Assembly (NCBI RefSeq): GCF_009749395.1 | Contig: NZ_WBIR01000006.1 | Location: 1 to 64,000, forward strand | Direction: 5' to 3' | Length of the DNA: 64,000 bases | From: Agromyces salentinus | GTDB taxonomy: Bacteria > Actinomycetota > Actinomycetes > Actinomycetales > Microbacteriaceae | Shown: positions 18,574 through 29,081 of the stretch, piece after piece | Position numbering within the stretch: position 1 is the first letter of the stretch | Layout of the letters: every line of letters begins with the position of its first letter | Program-made: the position numbers and the translations under genes | The notes under the pieces: generated by a model | Seen by the model: the letters and a program-made list of their open reading frames with translations, nothing else | Databases searched by the model: none | Told to the model about the DNA's origin: nothing

Positions 18574-20169
18574 ATGGCCCGCAGTCCGCGCCCCGATGCG
18601 ACCGTTCCCGATGCGTCCGTGTTCGAGTACCTGTTCGGCGGGCTGGGCGAGGGGGAGCTCGACGCCGTCGCCATCGTCGACGGCACGAGCGGCGCCGAGA
18701 CCACCTACCGGCAGCTCGTCGGCCAGGTCTCGCTGCTGGCCGGTGCGCTCGCCGCCCGTGAGGTCGCGGTCGGCGACGTCGTCGCGCTGCTCTGCCCGAA
18801 CGTGCCCGCCTTCGCGACCGTGTTCCACGGCATCCTGCGCGCCGGCGCCACGGCGACCACCGTGAACTCGCTCTACACGCCCGAGGAGATCGCGAGTCAA
18901 CTGACGGACTCGGGGGCCACCTGGTTCTTCACGGTGTCGCCGCTGCTGCCGGGTGCGAAGGCCGCCGCCGAACAGGTCGGCATCGCCGACGACCACCTCG
19001 TGGTGCTCGACGGGGCCGAGGGGCATCCATCGCTCCGCGACCTGCTCGGCGAGGGTCGGCCCGCGCCCGACATCTCGTTCGACCCGGCCGAGCACCTCGC
19101 CGTGCTGCCGTACTCCTCGGGCACGACCGGTCGGCCGAAGGGCGTCATGCTCACCCACCGCAACCTCGTCGCGAACGTGACGCAGAACATCCAGGCGATC
19201 GGCCTCGAGCGCGAGGACCGGGTGCTCGCGGTGCTGCCGTTCTTCCACATCTACGGCATGACGGTGCTGCTGAACTACGCGCTGAAGTGCCGGGCGAGCC
19301 TCGTGACCATGCCGCGGTTCGACCTGGCCGAGTTCCTGAGGGTCATCGGCGAGTACCGGGCGACCTGGCTCTTCATCGCGCCGCCCATCGCGGTCGCCCT
19401 CGCGAAGCATCCGCTCGTCGCCCAGGCCGACCTCTCGAGCGTCAAGGTGGTCTTCTCGGGCGCGGCGCCGCTCGACGGCGCCCTCGCGGAGGCCGTCGCC
19501 GACCGACTCGACTGCATCGTGTGCCAGGGCTACGGCATGACCGAGACGAGTCCGGTGACGCACGTCATCCCCGTCGACCGGCCCGAGTTGGACCGCTCGA
19601 GCATCGGCCACCTGCTGCCGAGCACCGAGGCCCGCGTCATCGACGTCGAGACTGGGAGCGATGTCGAGGTGCCTGCGGAGGGCGCGAGCCGCCCGGGGGA
19701 GATCTGGATCCGCGGCCCGCAGGTCATGAAGGGCTACCTCGGCAACCCGGAGGCCACGGCCGAGATGCTCGACGCCGACGGCTGGCTGCACACGGGCGAC
19801 ATCGCGACCGTGACGGCCGACGGCGTCTATCGCATCGTCGACCGGCTGAAGGAGCTCATCAAGTACAAGGGGTACCAGGTCGCGCCCGCGGTGCTCGAGG
19901 CCGTGCTGCTGGCGCATCCGAGGATCGCGGATGCCGCGGTGATCGGCGTGCCCGACGAGGACGGCCAGGAGATCCCCAAGGCGTTCGTCGTCGTCCAGGC
20001 CGGCGCCGACCTCACGGCCGAGGAGGTCGTCGCCCACGTCGCCGAACACGTCGCACCGCACGAGAAGGTGCGCGCGGTCGAGTTCATCGACGTGGTGCCG
20101 AAGTCCACGGCGGGCAAGATCCTGCGCAAGGACCTGCGCGCCAGGCAGGCGGCCGCGTCGGGCGCCTAG
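18574..20169 (+). CDS. AMP-dependent acyl-CoA ligase (4-coumarate/fatty-acid CoA ligase type)
   Basis: The 531-residue ANL-superfamily enzyme activates a carboxylate with ATP and transfers it to CoA. The P-loop YSSGTTGRPKGVMLTHRN, the adenine motif GYGMTETSP, WLHTGD, the hinge DRLKELIKYKGYQV and the catalytic lysine in STAGKILRKDL are all present. AAGGAG precedes the ATG at 18574. The pattern is closest to 4-coumarate-CoA ligase-like enzymes, but the acid used cannot be told. It stands alone, between the carboxypeptidase and DUF389 genes. Confidence 0.9.
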   Translation: MARSPRPDATVPDASVFEYLFGGLGEGELDAVAIVDGTSGAETTYRQLVGQVSLLAGALAAREVAVGDVVALLCPNVPAFATVFHGILRAGATATTVNSLYTPEEIASQLTDSGATWFFTVSPLLPGAKAAAEQVGIADDHLVVLDGAEGHPSLRDLLGEGRPAPDISFDPAEHLAVLPYSSGTTGRPKGVMLTHRNLVANVTQNIQAIGLEREDRVLAVLPFFHIYGMTVLLNYALKCRASLVTMPRFDLAEFLRVIGEYRATWLFIAPPIAVALAKHPLVAQADLSSVKVVFSGAAPLDGALAEAVADRLDCIVCQGYGMTETSPVTHVIPVDRPELDRSSIGHLLPSTEARVIDVETGSDVEVPAEGASRPGEIWIRGPQVMKGYLGNPEATAEMLDADGWLHTGDIATVTADGVYRIVDRLKELIKYKGYQVAPAVLEAVLLAHPRIADAAVIGVPDEDGQEIPKAFVVVQAGADLTAEEVVAHVAEHVAPHEKVRAVEFIDVVPKSTAGKILRKDLRARQAAASGA

Positions 20170-20310
20170 CGGCCGACCGCGGTGCCGGATGACGCGTCTG
20201 CGGCGCGGCCGCGGCATCCGGCGTGTCCCTCCGCACTGCGGATGGGCGGGTCCGCCACGCCGATATGATCGGCGCGCACACCTGCCGACGGCGGGAGCGA
20301 GGGGGCCGAG

Positions 20311-21333
20311 ATGAGCGAGACCGCGCGGACCAGACCGCAGCTGAACGACCTGGCGCACATGCGCGACGCGGTGCTGTTCGACGGACCGGAGGCGCCGCAC
20401 AAGCTGAGCCGGTTCTGGATGCTGCTGATCCTCTCGTCGATCATCGCCGCGGCCGGCGTGGTGGCCGACTCCACCGCCACCGTGATCGGCGCGATGATCG
20501 TCGCCCCGTTGATGCTGCCGATCCAGGGCACCATGCTGGCGACCGTGCTCGGCGACCGCGACGCGCTCATCCGTTCGCTGCTGCTGCTCGTCGCCGGTGC
20601 CGCGACGGCCGTCGGCATCGGCTTCCTCGTCGGCATCGTGGTCGTGAACGAGGTCGTCGCGTCGAACAACTCGCAGGTTGCGAGCCGCGTCTCCCCCGGG
20701 CTCATCGACCTCCTCGCCGCACTCGCGACCGGCATCGTGGGGTCCATCGCGCTCGTGCGGCGGGACATCTCCGACGCGCTGCCGGGTGTCGCGATCGCGA
20801 TCTCGCTCGTACCGCCGCTCTCGGTGGTCGGCCTCACGCTGCAGTCGGGCGCCCCCGGCGAGTCGCTGGGTGCCCTGCTGCTGTTCCTGACCAACGTGGC
20901 GGCCATCATCGGCACCGGCATCGTGGTCATGGCCGTCTACGGAGCGGGACGGGTCGCGGCGCCTCCCGCCAATGCGCGGCAGATCGCGCACAAGCGTCGC
21001 AACACGGCCATCGCGCTCACCGTCATGGGCGTCATCGTCATCGTGCCTCTCACGATCACGAGCGTGCAGACCGCCGAGAACTCCACCAGGGAGTCGACCG
21101 TGCACGGCGTCGCCGACGCGTGGGGCACCGAGGTCGGCTGGGCCCTGACGACCGTGAAGACGGAGAACGGCATGATCGTCGCCACGTTCGAGGGCGACAG
21201 CAGCGACCCCGACACGGCGACGCTCGAGAGCGACCTGCGCGATGCGGGCATCGATCCGAGCCAGGTGCAGGTCGAGCTCATCCCGACCTACGTCGTCAAG
21301 CTCGGACCCGCCGAGGGCACGGGCCAGGGGTAG
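20311..21333 (+). CDS. DUF389 family membrane protein
   Basis: The 340-residue protein has five to six transmembrane spans in its first two thirds and the DUF389 signature ADSTATVIGAMIVAPLMLPIQG at about residues 52-73 (quoted in part: GAMIVAPLMLPIQG). A soluble alpha/beta domain of about 100 residues ends it. GGGAG and GGGGGCCGAG precede the ATG. Members of this family have no established biochemical role. The gene is monocistronic and convergent with the catalase gene. Confidence 0.85.
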   Translation: MSETARTRPQLNDLAHMRDAVLFDGPEAPHKLSRFWMLLILSSIIAAAGVVADSTATVIGAMIVAPLMLPIQGTMLATVLGDRDALIRSLLLLVAGAATAVGIGFLVGIVVVNEVVASNNSQVASRVSPGLIDLLAALATGIVGSIALVRRDISDALPGVAIAISLVPPLSVVGLTLQSGAPGESLGALLLFLTNVAAIIGTGIVVMAVYGAGRVAAPPANARQIAHKRRNTAIALTVMGVIVIVPLTITSVQTAENSTRESTVHGVADAWGTEVGWALTTVKTENGMIVATFEGDSSDPDTATLESDLRDAGIDPSQVQVELIPTYVVKLGPAEGTGQG

Positions 21334-21370
21334 CCGGCAGCGCCGGCACCCCCGACCCGGTGGCCTCCGG

Positions 21371-22867
21371 CTAGGCTGCGGCGCCGTCGGCCTCGGGCTG
21401 CTGCGGGGCATCCGCGTTCACGCCGGCCGCGTACGCGGCGCGAAGCGAGTCGCCGAGCGTCCGGTCGACGTTCGTCCAGTACTGGAAGAAGCGCTCGCGG
21501 ATGTCGTCGACCGTGATCGCGCTCGCCTGGCCGGCGAGGGTCACCAGGAACCGCGCCTTCGACTCGTCGGAGAAGACCTCGCGGTAGAGCGTGCCCGCCT
21601 GGCCGAAGTCGCTGTCCTCGGCGTGCAGGGTCGCGGCGGCGCGCACGAGCACGCCGTCGTTCTCCCACGAGCCCTCGGCCGTGCGCGAGGCATCCGCCGC
21701 CGGACCGCCGACGCTGTTCGGCGCGTACACCGGCGTCGTGGGGGCGTTGAAGGCGTGGCGCTGGGCGCCGTCCTGCGAGTAGTTGTGCACGGGCGCGGCG
21801 TGCGGCGCGTTCACGGGGATCTGGTTGTAGTTGGTGCCGACCCGGTAGCGCTGCGCGTCGGGGTAGCTGAACACGCGCGCCATCAGCATCTTGTCGGGGC
21901 TGATGTCGGTGCCGGGAACCTGGTTCGCGGGCGAGAAGGCGGCCTGCTCGATCTCGGCGAAGTGGTTCTGCGGGTTGCGGTTGAGCGTGAAGTGCCCGAC
22001 CGGGATGCGCGGGTAGTCGCCGTGCGGCCACACCTTGGTGAGGTCGAACGGGTTGAAGCGGTACGTCTTCGCGTCGTCGTAGGGCATGACCTGCACCTCG
22101 ACGTCCCAGGTCGGGAAGTCGCCCTGCTCGATCGCCTCGAACAGGTCGCGGCGGTAGAAGTCGGCGTCGGCACCGGCGATCGCCTCGGCCTCGGGGGCCT
22201 CGATCGTCTCGACGCCCTGACGCGCGATGAAGTGGTACTTCACCCAGAAGCGCTCGCCCGCGGCGTTGATCCACTGGTACGTGTGCGAGCCGTAGCCGTT
22301 GACGTGGCGCCACGACCGGGGCAGGCCGCGGTCGCCCATGAGGTAGGTGACCTGGTGGGCCGACTCGGGGGAGAGGGTCCAGAAGTCCCACTGCATGTCG
22401 GCGTCGCGGAGGCCGGAGCCCGGAAGGCGCTTCTGCGAGTGGATGAAGTCGGGGAACTTGATGGCGTCGCGGATGAAGAACACCGGGGTGTTGTTGCCGA
22501 CGATGTCGAGGTTGCCCTCGGTCGTGTAGAACTTCAGCGCGAAGCCGCGCACGTCGCGCCAGGTGTCGGGCGAGCCCATCTCGCCGGCGACCGAGGAGAA
22601 GCGCAGGAGCGTCTCGGTGGTCGCGCCGGGCTGGAACACGGCCGCGCGGGTGTACTGCGAGACATCCGCCGTGATGACGAGCTCGCCGAAGGCGCCGCCG
22701 CCCTTCGCGTGCACGATGCGCTCGGGGATGCGCTCGCGGTTGAACTGGGCGAGCTTCTCGACGAGGTAGCGGTCGTGCAGGACCGTCGCCCCATCGGCGC
22801 CGACGGTGAGCGAGTGCGCGTCGCTGGCGACGGGCGTTCCGGTCTGGGTGGTCGTGAACTCGTGCAT
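21371..22867 (-). CDS. katA: monofunctional haem catalase
   Basis: The 498-residue small-subunit catalase removes hydrogen peroxide. The distal His lies in [12 protein letters not shown], the distal Asn in [11 protein letters not shown] and the haem-ligand Tyr in [15 protein letters not shown]. The ATG at 22867 is preceded by AAGGAA three bases away and begins [13 protein letters not shown], which fits the family. It follows the Fur-family gene on the same strand after 125 bases, the arrangement seen for peroxide-regulated catalases in other actinobacteria. Confidence 0.95.
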   Translation of the reverse strand: MHEFTTTQTGTPVASDAHSLTVGADGATVLHDRYLVEKLAQFNRERIPERIVHAKGGGAFGELVITADVSQYTRAAVFQPGATTETLLRFSSVAGEMGSPDTWRDVRGFALKFYTTEGNLDIVGNNTPVFFIRDAIKFPDFIHSQKRLPGSGLRDADMQWDFWTLSPESAHQVTYLMGDRGLPRSWRHVNGYGSHTYQWINAAGERFWVKYHFIARQGVETIEAPEAEAIAGADADFYRRDLFEAIEQGDFPTWDVEVQVMPYDDAKTYRFNPFDLTKVWPHGDYPRIPVGHFTLNRNPQNHFAEIEQAAFSPANQVPGTDISPDKMLMARVFSYPDAQRYRVGTNYNQIPVNAPHAAPVHNYSQDGAQRHAFNAPTTPVYAPNSVGGPAADASRTAEGSWENDGVLVRAAATLHAEDSDFGQAGTLYREVFSDESKARFLVTLAGQASAITVDDIRERFFQYWTNVDRTLGDSLRAAYAAGVNADAPQQPEADGAAA

Positions 22868-22992
22868 GTGTTCCTTCTCTGTAGGGGTGACGGATGCCGC
22901 GGCGGCACGCCCGCGCACCCGCAGGCGGGGACGACGAACGGCGCCGGTTCGCGGCGGGTGGCACAGGCGTGCCGGGACGGAGGCGGCACGGG

Positions 22993-23436
22993 CTAGGCCG
23001 CTGCCTCCCCCTGCTGGCAACTCGTGCAGAGGCCCCAGAAGGTGACCTCCGCGGTGTGGACGACGAACCCGCTGGTGTCGGACGGCGAGACGCAGGGTGC
23101 GTGCCCGACGACGCAGTCGACGTCGGCCACCGCTCCGCAGCGGGTGCAGACGACGTGATGATGGTTGTCGCCGGTGCGCCGCTCGTAGAGCGCCGCCGAA
23201 CCCGCGGGCTCGATGCGGCGGAGCAGGTGCGCCGCGCTCAGGTCGCCGAGCACGTTGTACACGGTCTGCAGCGGGATTCCCGGGTGCTCGACGCCCACGC
23301 GCGCGTGGACGGCCTCGGCGTCGAGGTGCTCGCTGCCGGTGACCACCGCGAGCACCGCGAGACGCGGCTCGGTGACCCGGAGCCCCGCCGAGCGGAGGCG
23401 CTCGGCCTCCGCCTCGCGGATCTCATCGGTGGTCAT
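22993..23436 (-). CDS. Fur-family (peroxide/metal-responsive) regulator
   Basis: The 147-residue protein has an N-terminal winged helix ([19 protein letters not shown], then TVYNVLGDL) and a C-terminal metal domain with [10 protein letters not shown] and GLCTSC, two CxxC pairs for a structural zinc. Its position just upstream of the catalase gene argues for a peroxide sensor of the FurA/PerR/CatR class. Its own promoter carries a large palindrome (23436-23474), so autoregulation is likely. The ATG lies exactly six bases from TAGGTT, giving a leaderless message. Confidence 0.92.
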   Translation of the reverse strand: MTTDEIREAEAERLRSAGLRVTEPRLAVLAVVTGSEHLDAEAVHARVGVEHPGIPLQTVYNVLGDLSAAHLLRRIEPAGSAALYERRTGDNHHHVVCTRCGAVADVDCVVGHAPCVSPSDTSGFVVHTAEVTFWGLCTSCQQGEAAA

Positions 23437-23474
23437 GACTCAAACCTAGCGGGTTTTTTTGAGTCATTCAAAAT
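23436..23474 (-). promoter_or_regulatory. fur promoter with overlapping inverted-repeat operators
   Basis: On the minus strand, TTGAAT (23471-23466), 17 bases, TAGGTT (23448-23443), six bases and the ATG make a good leaderless promoter. A perfect 9-bp inverted repeat TGACTCAAA (23436-23444) / TTTGAGTCA (23458-23466) with a 13-base centre covers the -10 and start site. A second repeat TTTTGA (23457-23462) / TCAAAA (23468-23473) covers the -35. The stretch is strikingly AT-rich for this genome. Confidence 0.7.
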
Positions 23475-23501
23475 AACTCCGGCGGATGTCGGCAGCCGGG
23501 A

Positions 23502-24035
23502 TCAGTACTGCAGCAGCGAGTACGTCTCGTAGCGGTCGTCGATCGCCGCGCGCCCGCCGAGGTCGACGAGCTCGATCGCGACGGAGATGCCGGCCACGTG
23601 CCAGCCCGCGCGTTCGACGAGCCGCGCCGCAGCGGCGACCGTGCCGCCCGTGGCCAGCACGTCGTCGACGATGAGCACGCGCGTGCCCGGCGGCAGTTCG
23701 CCCTCGTGCACCTCGAGCGCGGCCGTGCCGTACTCGAGCGCGTACTCCTCGCGGAGCACCGCACGGGGCAGCTTGCCGGCCTTGCGGATCGGCAGCAGTC
23801 CCGCCCCGCACAGCGCCGATGCGGCGCCGGCCAGGAGGAAGCCGCGCGCCTCGACGCCCGCGAGCACGTCGAACCGACCGGCGAAGGGCTCGGTGAGCGC
23901 CTCGGACAGCGCATGGAAGGCCGGTCCGTCGGCGAAGACCGGGGTCAGATCGCGGAACAGCACCCCCGGCTCGGGGAAGTCGGGAATCGTCGCGAGGTTC
24001 GATTCGACAAGGTCGCGCACATGCTGCTCGGTCAC
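23502..24035 (-). CDS. apt: adenine phosphoribosyltransferase
   Basis: Purine salvage enzyme making AMP from adenine and PRPP. The 177-residue protein has PDFPEPGVLFRDLTPVF, VEARGFLLA and the PRPP loop VLIVDDVLATGGT. The GTG at 24035 is preceded by TAGCCT (24047-24042) and exactly six bases, so the message is probably leaderless. Length and motifs are standard. It is convergent to nothing and divergent from the DUF3817 gene. Confidence 0.95.
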   Translation of the reverse strand: MTEQHVRDLVESNLATIPDFPEPGVLFRDLTPVFADGPAFHALSEALTEPFAGRFDVLAGVEARGFLLAGAASALCGAGLLPIRKAGKLPRAVLREEYALEYGTAALEVHEGELPPGTRVLIVDDVLATGGTVAAAARLVERAGWHVAGISVAIELVDLGGRAAIDDRYETYSLLQY

Positions 24036-24138
24036 CGGTCAAGGCTACTCCGGGCGAGTTCAACCGTTCGGAGGAGGCATCCGCTCAGGGGCGCCTGCGA
24101 GCATGGAGCCAACCCCTACGATCCTTGGAGCCTCCCCC

Positions 24139-24606
24139 GTGTCACCGAAACGCCTGTACCGTGCCTTCGCCATCGCCGAGGCGATCACGTGGACCCTGCT
24201 CATCGCGGGCATGATCCTGAAGTACGGGTTCGGACTCGACCTCGCGGTCACGATCGGCGGCGGCATCCACGGCTTCGTGTTCCTCGCCTACGCGGTCATC
24301 GCGGTGGTCGTCGGCGTGAACCAGCGCTGGAACGTCGGGCGCATCGCGTTCGCCCTGCTCACGGCGGTCGTGCCCTACGCGACCGTCCCGTTCGAGCTGT
24401 GGCTCGTGCGGAAGGGCCACCTCGAGGGCGGATGGCGCCGCGAGGCCGGCGATCACCCCGACGACGGCTCCTTCGCCAACCGGGTCCTGCGGCTCGTGCT
24501 CGCCCGGCCGGTGCTGTCCGTCGCCGTCGGCGTGCTCGCGGTCGCGGCCGCCTTCACGGTGCTGCTCGTGATCGGCCCGCCCGTGCCGCCGCCCGCGGCG
24601 GGCTAG
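24139..24606 (+). CDS. DUF3817-type integral membrane protein
   Basis: A protein of 155 residues from GTG at 24139, starting [21 protein letters not shown]. Four hydrophobic spans are seen, the last one near the C-terminus after a charged loop ([11 protein letters not shown]). The combination of a first helix with [10 protein letters not shown] and HGFVFLAYA fits DUF3817. GGAG lies nine bases before the GTG; ATG at 24103 is in frame but lies upstream of the likely -10 (TACGAT, 24117-24122). Function is unknown. Confidence 0.75.
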   Translation: MSPKRLYRAFAIAEAITWTLLIAGMILKYGFGLDLAVTIGGGIHGFVFLAYAVIAVVVGVNQRWNVGRIAFALLTAVVPYATVPFELWLVRKGHLEGGWRREAGDHPDDGSFANRVLRLVLARPVLSVAVGVLAVAAAFTVLLVIGPPVPPPAAG

Positions 24607-24654
24607 CCGTTCCCGCGGCCCTGCGGCAGCCAAGCCGTTCCCGCGGCCCTGCGG
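24605..24654. repeat. 22-bp direct repeat between convergent genes
   Basis: AGCCGTTCCCGCGGCCCTGCGG occurs at 24605-24626 and 24633-24654 with a six-base spacer (two bases over the quoting limit if joined; arms AGCCGTTCCCG and CGGCCCTGCGG). It lies exactly between the stop codons of the DUF3817 and MFS genes. Confidence 0.8.
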
Positions 24655-24655
24655 G

Positions 24656-25855
24656 CTAGCGACCGACGCGGTTGACGAGCGCCGTCCAGACGAGTGCCGT
24701 CGTGGAGCACACCAGGAGCGCGATGAACACCCACGGCAGCGCCGAGAGCCCGATCAGGCCGTAGAGCACGGCGCCGAGCAGCGCGCCGCCGCCGATGCCC
24801 GTGTTGAAGGCGGTCGTGTAGAACGAGGCGGCCGCGTCCCGGATGCGTGCCGACGCCGTGTGCAGCAGCCGGGTGTTGAGCATCGTCGGCAGGGCGCCGA
24901 ACGCGGTTCCGAAGAGCAGGAAGCTCGCGATGCCGGCGACCGGCACGTCGGGGAAGACCGCGAGTCCCGCGACGCCGAGCCCCGTGCCGGCGAGGGCGAC
25001 GACGAGCCCGACCGTCGGCCGGCGACCGAGCACCGCGCCGGCGAGCACGAGGCCGACGGCGCCCGCGATGCCGTACGCCAGGAGCATGGGGCTGATCGCG
25101 CTCGACGGGAGGCCCATGACCTCCGTCATGTACGGCGCGATGTAGGTGTAGAAGGTGTACATGCCGATCATCGTCACGGCGGTGATGACGCACACGACGA
25201 GCACCGGCACGAACGTCCGGTCGCTGCGCAGGCGCAGCGGCGCGGCATCCGCTTCACCCGCGTGATGGCGCACGGGCGGAAGGAACCGCCAGACCAGCAG
25301 GGCGCCGAGCAGGGTCAGCACGCCCATCGCGGCGAACGCGAAGCGCCAGCCGAGCGCCTGGCCGAGCGCGGTGCCGAGCGGCACGCCGAGCACGAACGCG
25401 GCCGAGCCCCCCGCGACGCTGATCGAGACGGCTCGCGCGAGCTGCTCCTTCGGCACGAGGTGCCCCGCGTACGCACCGACGACCGACCAGAACACGCCGT
25501 GCGCGGCCCCGCCGATCACGCGCGTGGCGAGCACGGTCGGGTAGTTCGGCGCGAGCGCGCTGAGCACGCAGCTGAGGGCGAGCACGGCGAGCGCGATGAC
25601 GATGAGGCGCCGACGCGGCACGCGCTTGGTCAGCGAGGCGAGCGGCACGGTGAGCAGCACGACCGTGCCGGCGAACACCGTCACGAGCAGGCCGACGAGC
25701 GGTTCGCCGACGCCGAGCTCGCGACTCATGTCGGGCAGCAGGCCGGTCGGGAGCATCTCGATCGTGACCGAGAGGAAGACGGCGGCGGCGAGCACGACGA
25801 GCCCGAGCCAGGGGAACGGCGGCGCAGGATGCACCGTGGGAATGGAAGAAGTCAT
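24656..25855 (-). CDS. MFS transporter, drug:proton antiporter-1 type
   Basis: The 399-residue protein has twelve predicted spans and the MFS loop motif [14 protein letters not shown] after the second. The sequence [18 protein letters not shown] between spans five and six resembles motif C of exporters. It opens [18 protein letters not shown] at 25855. The closest families are AraJ/PbuE-like sugar or purine exporters; lying next to purL, a nucleoside or base exporter is possible but not shown. The gene is divergent from purL. Confidence 0.87.
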   Translation of the reverse strand: MTSSIPTVHPAPPFPWLGLVVLAAAVFLSVTIEMLPTGLLPDMSRELGVGEPLVGLLVTVFAGTVVLLTVPLASLTKRVPRRRLIVIALAVLALSCVLSALAPNYPTVLATRVIGGAAHGVFWSVVGAYAGHLVPKEQLARAVSISVAGGSAAFVLGVPLGTALGQALGWRFAFAAMGVLTLLGALLVWRFLPPVRHHAGEADAAPLRLRSDRTFVPVLVVCVITAVTMIGMYTFYTYIAPYMTEVMGLPSSAISPMLLAYGIAGAVGLVLAGAVLGRRPTVGLVVALAGTGLGVAGLAVFPDVPVAGIASFLLFGTAFGALPTMLNTRLLHTASARIRDAAASFYTTAFNTGIGGGALLGAVLYGLIGLSALPWVFIALLVCSTTALVWTALVNRVGR

Positions 25856-26036
25856 GTGGATTGCCCGAACGAGCGTCGACCGTGGGGGCGCGGGCGGGGC
25901 TCCGCGAGTGCGCACCATGCCACGGTGACTGCGCGCCGTTGTGCGCGCCCAGGGCCGACGCGAACCGTCGACCGCGACCAGTCTACCGAGCGGATGCCGC
26001 GCGCAGGCTGGACGAATCGCGCCCGCCCGCGGAAGG

Positions 26037-26042
26037 TAGACT
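26037..26042 (+). promoter_or_regulatory. -10 element of the purL promoter
   Basis: TAGACT lies about 70 bases before the purL GTG, giving a leader of roughly 65 bases. The leader holds two close GGCATCCGCxCG words but no recognised riboswitch. Confidence 0.4.
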
Positions 26043-26113
26043 CACTGGGTCAGGCATCCGCCCGGGGCATCCGCTCGCATCTGTGCCGTCCACACCACTG
26101 GAGCTCGCCACTC

Positions 26114-28456
26114 GTGACCATCGAAACCACCGCAACGACCGCTGCCGAATCGTCGAAGCCGGCGCCGGTGCTCGACACCGTCGAGGTCGCCGCCGCCACT
26201 CCCGAGAAGGAGCAGCCGTACGCCGCGCTGGGCCTGAAGCCCGACGAGTACGAGCGCATCCGCAACATCCTCGGCCGGCGCCCCACGAGCGCCGAGCTCG
26301 CGATGTACTCCGTGATGTGGAGCGAGCACTGCTCCTACAAGTCGAGCAAGATCTACCTGAAGCAGTTCGGCAAGAAGGTCACGCCCGCGATGAAGCAGCA
26401 CCTGATGGTGGGCATGGGCGAGAACGCCGGCGTGCTCGACATCGGCGAGGGCTGGGCCGTCACCTTCAAGATCGAGTCGCACAACCACCCGAGCTACATC
26501 GAGCCCTTCCAGGGCGCGGCCACCGGCGTCGGCGGCATCGTGCGCGACATCATCTCGATGGGGGCGCGACCCGTCGCCGTCATGGACGCCCTGCGCTTCG
26601 GTGACATCAACCACCCCGACACCGCACGCGTCGTGCACGGCGTCGTCTCGGGCATCAGCTTCTACGGCAACTGCCTCGGGCTGCCGAACATCGGCGGCGA
26701 GACCTGGTTCGACTCGGTCTACCAGGCGAACCCGCTCGTGAACGCGCTCGCCGTCGGCGTGCTCCGCCACGAGGACCTGCACCTGGCCAACGCCAAGGGC
26801 GCGGGCAACAAGGTCGTGCTCTTCGGCGCCCGCACGGGCGGCGACGGCATCGGCGGTGCCTCGATCCTCGCGTCCGACACGTTCGCCGAGGGCGGCCCGA
26901 CCAAGCGCCCCGCGGTGCAGGTCGGCGACCCCTTCGCCGAGAAGGTGCTCATCGAGTGCTGCCTCGAGCTCTTCGCGGGCGACCTCGTCGAGGGCATCCA
27001 GGACCTCGGTGCCGCCGGCATCTCCTGCGCGACCTCCGAGCTCGCCTCCAACGGCGACGGCGGCATGGCGATCGTGCTCGACGACGTGCTGCTGCGCGAC
27101 CCCACGCTCACGCCCGAAGAGATCCTGATGAGCGAGAGCCAGGAGCGCATGATGGCCATCGTGCGCCCCGAGAAGCTCGACGGCTTCCTCGAGGTCGTCA
27201 AGAAGTGGGACGTCGAGACGAGCGTGCTCGGCGAGGTCACCGACAGCGGTCGCCTGAGCATCATGTGGCACGGCCAGGAGATCGTGAACGTCGACCCGCG
27301 CACCGTCGCGATCGACGGCCCCGTCTACGAGCGCCCGGTCGCGTACCCCACGTGGATCGACGCCCTCCAGGCCGACACCGCCGCGAAGCTCGACCGTCCG
27401 GCCACGCCCGACGAGATCCGCGAGCAGTTCCTGAAGCTCGTGGGCTCGGCCAACCAGGCGGATGCCGCGTGGGTCACGAACCAGTACGACTCCTACGTGC
27501 TCGGCAACACCGCGCTCGGCGCCCCCGACGACGCCGGCATGATCCGCGTCGACGAGGAGTCCGGCCTCGGCGTCTCGGTCGCGACCGACGCGAACGGCCG
27601 CTACTCCTACCTCGACCCGCGCCAGGGCGCGAAGCTCGCCCTCGCCGAGGCGTACCGCAACGTCGCCGTCACGGGCGCCAAGCCCATGGGCGTCTCCGAC
27701 TGCCTGAACTTCGGCTCCCCCGAGAACCCCGAGGTCATGTGGCAGTTCTCCGAGACCGTCGAGGGCCTCTCTGACGCGTGCCTCGAGCTCGGCATCCCCG
27801 TCACGGGCGGCAACGTCAGCTTCTACAACCAGACCGGTGACGTGCCGATCCACCCGACGCCCGTCATCGCCGTGCTCGGCGTCATCGACGACGTGGCCCG
27901 CCGCATCCCCTCGGGATGGCAGGACGACGGCCACAACATCTACCTCCTCGGCGACACCGCGCTCGAGCTCGACGGGTCCGCGTGGGCCGGCACCGTGCAC
28001 GGCCACCTCGGCGGCCTCCCGCCGGCCGTCTCGCTCGAGGGCGAGAAGACGCTCGCCGAGCTGCTCGCCGCGGCGGCGCTCGAGGGCCTCATCGACTCCG
28101 CGCACGACCTGAGCGACGGCGGCCTCGCGATCGCGCTGGCCGAGGCGGTCACCCGCTTCGGCGTCGGCGCCCGCGTGTTCCTCGGCGAGGTCACCGCCGA
28201 CGCCGGCATCGACGTCGCGACCGCGCTCTTCTCCGAGTCGGCCGGCCGCGTCATCGTCTCGGTCCCCCGGGAAGACGACGTGAAGTTCCGCGGCCTCTGC
28301 GACGGACGCGGCTACCCCGTGCGCCGCATCGGCGTGACGGATGCCGCATCCGGCTCGCTCGAGGTGCAGGACGCCTTCACCGTCTCGATCGACGAGCTGC
28401 GCAGCACCAACCGCGCACCGCTCGCCGACGCGTTCGGGCCCGTCGTCGGGTACTGA
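26114..28456 (+). CDS. purL: phosphoribosylformylglycinamidine synthase, synthetase subunit
   Basis: The 780-residue small-type PurL works with PurS and PurQ. It opens [14 protein letters not shown], then the conserved [14 protein letters not shown] and [12 protein letters not shown] with the catalytic His, [21 protein letters not shown] (about residues 115-135), [13 protein letters not shown] and a second half-domain with [12 protein letters not shown] Thr/Ala-rich N-terminal extension of about 25 residues precedes the core. It is not adjacent to purSQ. A long palindromic repeat begins nine bases after its stop. Confidence 0.97.
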   Translation: MTIETTATTAAESSKPAPVLDTVEVAAATPEKEQPYAALGLKPDEYERIRNILGRRPTSAELAMYSVMWSEHCSYKSSKIYLKQFGKKVTPAMKQHLMVGMGENAGVLDIGEGWAVTFKIESHNHPSYIEPFQGAATGVGGIVRDIISMGARPVAVMDALRFGDINHPDTARVVHGVVSGISFYGNCLGLPNIGGETWFDSVYQANPLVNALAVGVLRHEDLHLANAKGAGNKVVLFGARTGGDGIGGASILASDTFAEGGPTKRPAVQVGDPFAEKVLIECCLELFAGDLVEGIQDLGAAGISCATSELASNGDGGMAIVLDDVLLRDPTLTPEEILMSESQERMMAIVRPEKLDGFLEVVKKWDVETSVLGEVTDSGRLSIMWHGQEIVNVDPRTVAIDGPVYERPVAYPTWIDALQADTAAKLDRPATPDEIREQFLKLVGSANQADAAWVTNQYDSYVLGNTALGAPDDAGMIRVDEESGLGVSVATDANGRYSYLDPRQGAKLALAEAYRNVAVTGAKPMGVSDCLNFGSPENPEVMWQFSETVEGLSDACLELGIPVTGGNVSFYNQTGDVPIHPTPVIAVLGVIDDVARRIPSGWQDDGHNIYLLGDTALELDGSAWAGTVHGHLGGLPPAVSLEGEKTLAELLAAAALEGLIDSAHDLSDGGLAIALAEAVTRFGVGARVFLGEVTADAGIDVATALFSESAGRVIVSVPREDDVKFRGLCDGRGYPVRRIGVTDAASGSLEVQDAFTVSIDELRSTNRAPLADAFGPVVGY

Positions 28457-28464
28457 TCGTGCTC

Positions 28465-28548
28465 GGCGGTCGAGGAGCGACGCAGGAGCGTATCGAGACC
28501 CGTTCGTGTTGGTCTCGATACGGCGCAGGGGCGCCTACTCGACCGCCG
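28465..28548. repeat. palindromic repeat, copy 2 (nested arms)
   Basis: Outer arms GGCGGTCGA (28465-28473) and TCGACCGCC (28540-28548) flank inner arms CGTATCGAGACC (28489-28500) and GGTCTCGATACG (28511-28522) with a ten-base loop. The inner arms match the repeats at 13930 and 48103. It follows purL directly, where it may terminate transcription, and ends six bases before the Nudix GTG. Confidence 0.8.
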
Positions 28549-28553
28549 AGCTC

Positions 28554-29072
28554 GTGACCGAGCCGAAGTCCTACTCGAAGGCCTACGGCGCCGCGCACGG
28601 CGGGTTCAGCCTCGTGCCGGCCGCCTACGTCTTCCTGGTCGACGATGACGGCCGGGTGCTGCTGCAGCGACGGGCGAACACCGATTACTACGACGGGTGG
28701 TGGGCGGCCGGCGCGGCCGGACATGTCGACGCGGGCGAGTCCGTGCACGCGGCATCCGCCCGCGAGGTCCTCGAGGAGCTCGGCGTCGTCGTCGATCCGC
28801 TCGACCTCGAGCCACTGACGGCCATGCACCGCACGGCACCGACCGGGCTGCTTGTCGACCAGCGCCTCGACGTGTTCTTCGCCTGCCGCCGCTGGGCGGG
28901 CGAGCCCGCGCTGCAGGAGGACAAGGCCAGCGATCTCGCCTGGTTCGACCTCGGCGCCCTTCCCGAGCAGGTCGTGCACCACGAGCGGTTCGTGCTCGAC
29001 GGCTGGCGCGATGGAACCCTCTCGCCCATCTCGGCGTTCGGCTTCGACACGGCGCCCGAGCCCTCGAACTGA
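28554..29072 (+). CDS. Nudix hydrolase
   Basis: The 172-residue protein has a complete Nudix box GHVDAGESVHAASAREVLEELGV at about residues 57-79 (key residues G, E, R-E, E-E, G). The fold cleaves nucleoside diphosphates linked to another group; substrate is not predictable, though the family includes housecleaning dNTPases. GTG at 28554 was used because the frame upstream runs through the palindromic repeat. It probably needs its own promoter, as the repeat separates it from purL. Confidence 0.82.
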   Translation: MTEPKSYSKAYGAAHGGFSLVPAAYVFLVDDDGRVLLQRRANTDYYDGWWAAGAAGHVDAGESVHAASAREVLEELGVVVDPLDLEPLTAMHRTAPTGLLVDQRLDVFFACRRWAGEPALQEDKASDLAWFDLGALPEQVVHHERFVLDGWRDGTLSPISAFGFDTAPEPSN

Positions 29073-29081
29073 CCGGCGGCA

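Noticed and set aside
18427..21411. 994-codon minus-strand open frame
   Set aside because: It spans the acyl-CoA ligase and DUF389 genes on the other strand and the gap between them, with low-complexity Arg/Asp/His content; a GC-driven shadow.
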